Below are positions 60,318 through 64,000 of a DNA stretch of 64,000 nucleotides, in pieces. The notes under the pieces are model-generated. The model saw only the letters and a program-made list of their open reading frames with translations, was not told the DNA's origin and searched no databases. This DNA is from Clostridium sp. 1001271st1 H5 (GTDB lineage Bacteria; Bacillota; Clostridia; Lachnospirales; Lachnospiraceae): contig NZ_SPHO01000012.1 in the NCBI RefSeq assembly GCF_005845215.1, positions 1 through 64,000 on the forward strand, read 5' to 3'. Both the position numbers and the translations under genes were made by a program. Position 1 is the stretch's first letter. Each line of letters opens with the position of its first letter.

Positions 60318-62315
60318 ATGTGGTTTCAGCATATGGATATTAACAGGATACCTTTTTACCAATACAATACAATCATAGTCGGAACCGGGGCAGCAGGTCT
60401 TAATGCAGCCGTAACCCTTCATAAGCTGGGGCAGAAAAACATTGCCCTGATTACAGAAGGACGGTATATGGGGACGTCCAGGAATACGGGTTCAGACAAA
60501 CAGACCTACTATAAACTGACCCAGTGCGGCAGTGAACCGGACAGCATCCGGAAAATGGCGGAGACCCTGTTTGAGGGGGGATGTGTGGATGGAGATATTG
60601 CCATGGCTGAGGCAGCCGGCTCTCTCCGGGCATTTTACCATTTGGTGGATATCGGCGTGCCTTTTCCTTTTAACAGGAGCGGGGAATACGTGGGGTATAA
60701 GACGGACCACGACCCGTTAAAAAGGGGGATTTCCGCAGGCCCGCTGACATCCAAATACATGACCGAATGCCTGGAACGCCAGGCAGAGGAACGGGGAATC
60801 CCGTTCTTTGACGGCTATCAGGCAGTACGCCTGCTCACGGAAGAAGAGGACGGCGTAAAGAGGGCGGCGGGCATCATTGCCCTGAATAAACGGAAGGCCG
60901 CTTCACCCGATGAACGGTATGCCGTGTTTTCAGCCGTTAACGTCATATGGGCCACGGGCGGGGAAGCAGGGATGTATCAGGCCAGTGTATATCCGGTCAG
61001 TCAGACCGGCGGGATGGGAATATTGCTGGAGGCAGGAGCTGCCGCAAAGAATCTGACTGAGTCCCAGTTTGGAATTGCATCTGTAAAGCACAGATGGAAT
61101 TTGTCGGGAACCTTCCAGCAATGCCTGCCCCGTTATCTGTCTGCCGACCAGGACGGCGGCAATGAGAGGGAATTCCTGAATGATTATTTTGATACGCCCA
61201 GACAGCTTTTGACGGCAGTTTTCTTAAAAGGATATCAATGGCCCTTTGACCCCAGAAAGGTTGAAGCCCAGGGGTCCTCTCTCATTGACCTGCTTGTTTA
61301 TCAGGAGACTGTGCTGAAGGGAAGACGGGTTTACCTGGATTTTATGCATAATCCGTCTGCATTGATGGAAGACGGACATGTTACGTTCCGGTATCTGGCC
61401 GGGGAGGCCAGGGAGTATCTTGAGAATTCCAAAGCTCTTCTGGATACGCCTTATAAACGGCTGAAGCATATGAATCCGTCGGCCATTGAAGTTTACAGCA
61501 GCCATCATATTGATTTGTCCGGGGAGTATCTGGAGATTGCAGTGTGCGCGCAGCATAACAACGGCGGAATCGGAGGAAACCAGTGGTGGGAGAGCAATAT
61601 CCGGCACCTCTTCACCGTCGGTGAGGTAAATGGTTCCCACGGCATATACCGTCCGGGGGGGAGTGCACTGAATGCAGGTCAGGTAGGCGCCATACGGGCC
61701 AGCCAGTATATTGTGAAGCGTTACATGGGGGAACCCTGCCAAAGGGAGCAGTTCCTCAGCGCCCACATGAAGGAGGTGGAGGAGGAGACGGCCTTTGGAG
61801 AACTCGCCCTGCAGAGCACACAGGACTGCCTGACGGATGTGGCAGGACAGCTCAGGCTGCTGGGAATCAGGATGACCAAATACGGGGCGTGTATCCGCTC
61901 AGGGGAAGGGATAGGAACAGCTCTTGAGGAAAACCGGAGGCAGAGGGAACAGCTGGAGCGCAAGGTCCGTATTAAGGGACCGGAAGCGCTTAAGGAGTTG
62001 TATAAACTGAAGCATCTTCTGATAAGCCAGTTTGTTTACCTGGAGGCCATGAAGGATTATGACGCCAGGGTCGGCGTCAGCAGAGGGTCCTGTCTGGTAT
62101 ATAATCCGGAGGGGCAGATACCTAACCCCCATTTGGATGAACGGTTCAGGAACAGGACAGAGGAGACGGATGCATCCGTGCTCCAGGAGATTTATTATGA
62201 TGCAGGAAGGAAGGTCTGCCATGTATCCTGGAGGCCTGTAAGACCCCTTCCCGACGAGGAAATCTGGTTTGAAAATGTCTGGAAAGATTACCGTGAAGAT
62301 GGTATTATAAGGTAA
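60318..62315 (+). CDS. FAD-dependent oxidoreductase (fumarate reductase/NadB-like)
   Basis: A 665-residue flavoprotein of the fumarate reductase/aspartate oxidase superfamily. The FAD motif VGTGAAGLNAAVTL lies near residues 21-34, GTSRNTGSDKQTYY resembles the covalent/contact region, ATGGEAGMYQASVYP and TGGMGILLEAGA follow, and the active-site region includes HNNGGIGGNQWWES and EVNGSHGIYRPGGSALNAGQ. It probably reduces or oxidises an unsaturated or keto sugar acid. ATG 60318 follows the previous stop directly without a strong ribosome site, so translation may be coupled; ATG 60333 is an alternative. Confidence 0.8.
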   Translation: MWFQHMDINRIPFYQYNTIIVGTGAAGLNAAVTLHKLGQKNIALITEGRYMGTSRNTGSDKQTYYKLTQCGSEPDSIRKMAETLFEGGCVDGDIAMAEAAGSLRAFYHLVDIGVPFPFNRSGEYVGYKTDHDPLKRGISAGPLTSKYMTECLERQAEERGIPFFDGYQAVRLLTEEEDGVKRAAGIIALNKRKAASPDERYAVFSAVNVIWATGGEAGMYQASVYPVSQTGGMGILLEAGAAAKNLTESQFGIASVKHRWNLSGTFQQCLPRYLSADQDGGNEREFLNDYFDTPRQLLTAVFLKGYQWPFDPRKVEAQGSSLIDLLVYQETVLKGRRVYLDFMHNPSALMEDGHVTFRYLAGEAREYLENSKALLDTPYKRLKHMNPSAIEVYSSHHIDLSGEYLEIAVCAQHNNGGIGGNQWWESNIRHLFTVGEVNGSHGIYRPGGSALNAGQVGAIRASQYIVKRYMGEPCQREQFLSAHMKEVEEETAFGELALQSTQDCLTDVAGQLRLLGIRMTKYGACIRSGEGIGTALEENRRQREQLERKVRIKGPEALKELYKLKHLLISQFVYLEAMKDYDARVGVSRGSCLVYNPEGQIPNPHLDERFRNRTEETDASVLQEIYYDAGRKVCHVSWRPVRPLPDEEIWFENVWKDYREDGIIR

Positions 62316-62338
62316 AAGGCGGTTAAAGGAGAATACCA

Positions 62339-63340
62339 ATGGTAGGAATTCGTGATGTTGCAAAATATGCAGGGGTTTCTCCCAGCACAGTATCCAGAGC
62401 GCTGTCAGGCGTGGCATTTGTAGAGCCAGAGACAAAAGAGAAAGTGATGAAGGCTGTCAGTGATTTGAACTATAAGCCCAATCTGGCGGCCAGGAGCCTG
62501 AAAAAAGGCGGAAGCAAGCTGATTGGCCTCATCATACCGGATATCATGAACCCATATTATCCGGAGGTAGTAAAATATATGGAGGCATGCGCTACAAAGG
62601 CAGGTTATTCCCTGATTTTATGTGATGCACTGGGAGATGTGAAAAAGGAGAAGGAGTACTTTAAAACCCTTAAATACCTGTTTGTAGACGGCATACTGTA
62701 TATTGCATCCACAGAGGATGTGGAACATGTGAAGCCATACATAGGGGAGATTCCCATGGTGATTGTAAACCGTACCTTTGATGTGGATGCCCCCTGTATT
62801 AATATTGACAATGAAGATGCGGCCTGCCAGGCGGTGAGGTGCCTGACCGGCAATGGACACAGGAAGATTGCCCTGTATATTAACGACAAGGACCGTCAGT
62901 ATAACAGGGAGCGTCTGGCAGGGGCCCTGAAGGCTCTTGGGGAATGCGGGATAGAGGACTACGAGAAATATATTGTCCGCGATGTGGAATCCGAGGACGA
63001 TGCCTATTATAAAACCCTGGAATTAATGCGCCAGGAGGAAAGGCCCACAGGCATATTCATGTTCAATGATTTTATGGCTTACGGCGTATACAGAGGCATC
63101 ACCAAAAGCGGACTAAAGATACCGGATGATATATCCGTAGTTGGATTTGATGATATTCCCCAGGTAAAATACCTGGACCCTCCGCTGACCACGCTGCGCC
63201 ATTCCCTGGCAGATACGGCAGGAATCATATTTGAACAGCTGATGGAGCAGATAAAGACGCAGACCTGCGCCCATAAGAGCCAGACCTATTTTAAAGGCAG
63301 GCTCATTGAACGGGAGTCTGTGAAGAATCTGATTTCCTAG
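62339..63340 (+). CDS. LacI-family transcription repressor
   Basis: A 333-residue LacI/GalR regulator. The HTH is IRDVAKYAGVSPSTVSRALS with the hinge YKPNLAARSLKKG, and the sugar-binding core includes IGLIIPDIMNPYYPEVVKY, IVNRTFDVDAPCINIDNEDA and SVVGFDDIPQVKYLDPPLTT. It lies in the operon headed by the two GAAACCGTTTTC operators and is probably autoregulatory, released by the imported compound or a product. AAAGGAG precedes ATG 62339. Confidence 0.93.
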   Translation: MVGIRDVAKYAGVSPSTVSRALSGVAFVEPETKEKVMKAVSDLNYKPNLAARSLKKGGSKLIGLIIPDIMNPYYPEVVKYMEACATKAGYSLILCDALGDVKKEKEYFKTLKYLFVDGILYIASTEDVEHVKPYIGEIPMVIVNRTFDVDAPCINIDNEDAACQAVRCLTGNGHRKIALYINDKDRQYNRERLAGALKALGECGIEDYEKYIVRDVESEDDAYYKTLELMRQEERPTGIFMFNDFMAYGVYRGITKSGLKIPDDISVVGFDDIPQVKYLDPPLTTLRHSLADTAGIIFEQLMEQIKTQTCAHKSQTYFKGRLIERESVKNLIS

Positions 63341-63358
63341 GCAGTCTGGAGGAATGAA

Positions 63359-63736
63359 ATGGAAAAAGTGAACATATGGGATATAGAAGGGACGGAATTT
63401 CCGGCCGGCCGGCGTACCCGGGTCATCCTGGGCCAGAATGGAGCCATGGAAGGCGGGAAATTCTGCCAGGGCTATGTGGTGGTGTATAAAGGCGGCGGGA
63501 TACCGGAGCATGACCATGAGACAGTGGAGTCTTATACGATTCTGAAGGGCCATGGAGAGATGGAGGTAGACGGGGAGAAGCAGCAGGTAAAGGAAGGCGA
63601 TTGTATCTTTATTCCAAGTAATCTAAAACACTCTCTGTATAATACCGGAGAAGGGGAATTGCATATGATGTTTGTGTATGCGCCAAGTATTATCGTGGAC
63701 CACTGGGCCAGGGAGCAGAGCGGTGAGATAAAATAA
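63359..63736 (+). CDS. Cupin-domain protein
   Basis: A 125-residue single-domain cupin. Motif 1 is GIPEHDHETVESYTILKGHG (metal-binding His-x-His and Glu) and motif 2 is IFIPSNLKHSLYN (His). Such small cupins act as sugar isomerases, epimerases or lyase-type enzymes, or as sensors. As last gene of the operon it probably handles an intermediate. The start lies 18 bases after the LacI stop, with GGAGG upstream. Confidence 0.82.
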   Translation: MEKVNIWDIEGTEFPAGRRTRVILGQNGAMEGGKFCQGYVVVYKGGGIPEHDHETVESYTILKGHGEMEVDGEKQQVKEGDCIFIPSNLKHSLYNTGEGELHMMFVYAPSIIVDHWAREQSGEIK

Positions 63737-63752
63737 TAGGGGCAAGAGCCGT

Positions 63753-63804
63753 TAAATCCATTTAGTCAGGGGGATGAAATCCTACCTTTCTGGATGGATT
63801 TTAT
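63753..63804 (+). terminator. Possible terminator after the cupin gene
   Basis: AAATCCATTTAG pairs partly with CTGGATGGATTT over a large internal loop and is followed by TATTATATC. The structure is imperfect, and the T-run is weak. The remaining bases to 63920 show nothing else. Confidence 0.4.
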
Positions 63805-63920
63805 TATATCTTACTGTAAATGTAAGGATTTTAGGCTTCTCACAGATTGCTTCCTGCCACCCCATATGTTATATTATACTACACAGATTGCCGTGTCAGC
63901 CAGAGAAGGGAGGTCCAGCC

Positions 63921-64000
63921 ATGATTATCAGCGCCAGTAGGAGAACAGACATCCCTGCGTTTTACTCAGACTGGTTTTTCAGGCGGCTGGAGGAAGGGTA
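63921..64000 (+). CDS. DUF1848-family protein, 5' end only
   Basis: The frame begins at ATG 63921 after GAAGGGAGG and reads MIISASRRTDIPAFYSDWFF before leaving the window. This start is highly characteristic of the DUF1848 family, proteins of about 300 residues, common in Clostridia, with no settled function (a radical-SAM-like fold has been suggested). Only 26 codons are visible, so domain content cannot be judged. Confidence 0.8.
   Translation, partial: MIISASRRTDIPAFYSDWFFRRLEEG

Overview
The window looks like chromosome of a spore-forming, gut-type Lachnospiraceae (Clostridia; the gene content resembles Enterocloster / Clostridium bolteae-type genomes). This is inferred from strong AGGAGG-type ribosome sites, CotF-type spore-coat genes, a DUF1848 gene, TRAP and Rbs-type sugar uptake operons and LacI/RpiR regulators. 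No rRNA, tRNA or CRISPR array was recognised. No homology search could be run; family names rest on motifs read from the translations.

Region 1 (1-790) holds decayed, nested IS66-family insertion-sequence remnants. Region 2 (971-16313, all minus strand, clearly AT-rich) is a surface-polysaccharide cluster: glycosyltransferases, three sugar-nucleotide epimerase/dehydratase-type enzymes, a flavin amine-oxidase-type protein, an acyltransferase, flippase, polymerase, pyruvyltransferase with a ferredoxin/F420-type partner, a WecG/TagA-type transferase and a GHMP heptose-kinase-type enzyme. Region 3 (17077-26508) holds a tyrosine recombinase, a YfhO-type membrane protein, a second polymerase-like protein, two Wzz-type chain-length proteins and the priming undecaprenyl-phosphate sugar transferase. 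Regions 2 and 3 together would prime, build, flip, polymerise and length-control an envelope glycan.

Region 4 (26655-44246) is the least explained part. It opens with a large HTH / methyltransferase-like / YbaK-like fusion (minus), divergent from a two-gene unit of a polytopic membrane protein and a soluble partner. A secreted wall-binding protein and two small CotF-type coat proteins follow. Next is a six-gene plus-strand run: SLATT-type membrane protein, HD phosphohydrolase, a 182-aa unknown, a 1059-aa unknown, a clostripain-type (C11) protease and an endolysin with NlpC/P60, wall-binding and GH24 lysozyme modules. Two short tandem-repeat arrays lie between genes of this run. It is faced by a LytTR regulator and a small sigma-factor-like gene; the sigma promoter carries an exact match to the Gram-positive LexA (SOS) box and the LytTR promoter a one-base variant. 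I consider 33.7-44.3 kb the best candidate for an undescribed system, perhaps a DNA-damage-linked toxin/lysis or defence module; that function is inference.

Region 5 (44582-63736, plus strand, ordinary metabolism): a 4Fe-4S protein; an Rbs-type sugar ABC operon (binding protein, ATPase, permease) with split transketolase, PfkB and FGGY kinases, an RpiR regulator and an RpiB-type isomerase, which would feed a sugar into the pentose phosphate pathway; then a LacI-operator-controlled operon of SDR dehydrogenase, DctP-DctQ-DctM TRAP transporter, second SDR, flavoprotein, LacI regulator and cupin, probably for a sugar acid. A DUF1848 gene starts at 63921 and runs off the right edge.
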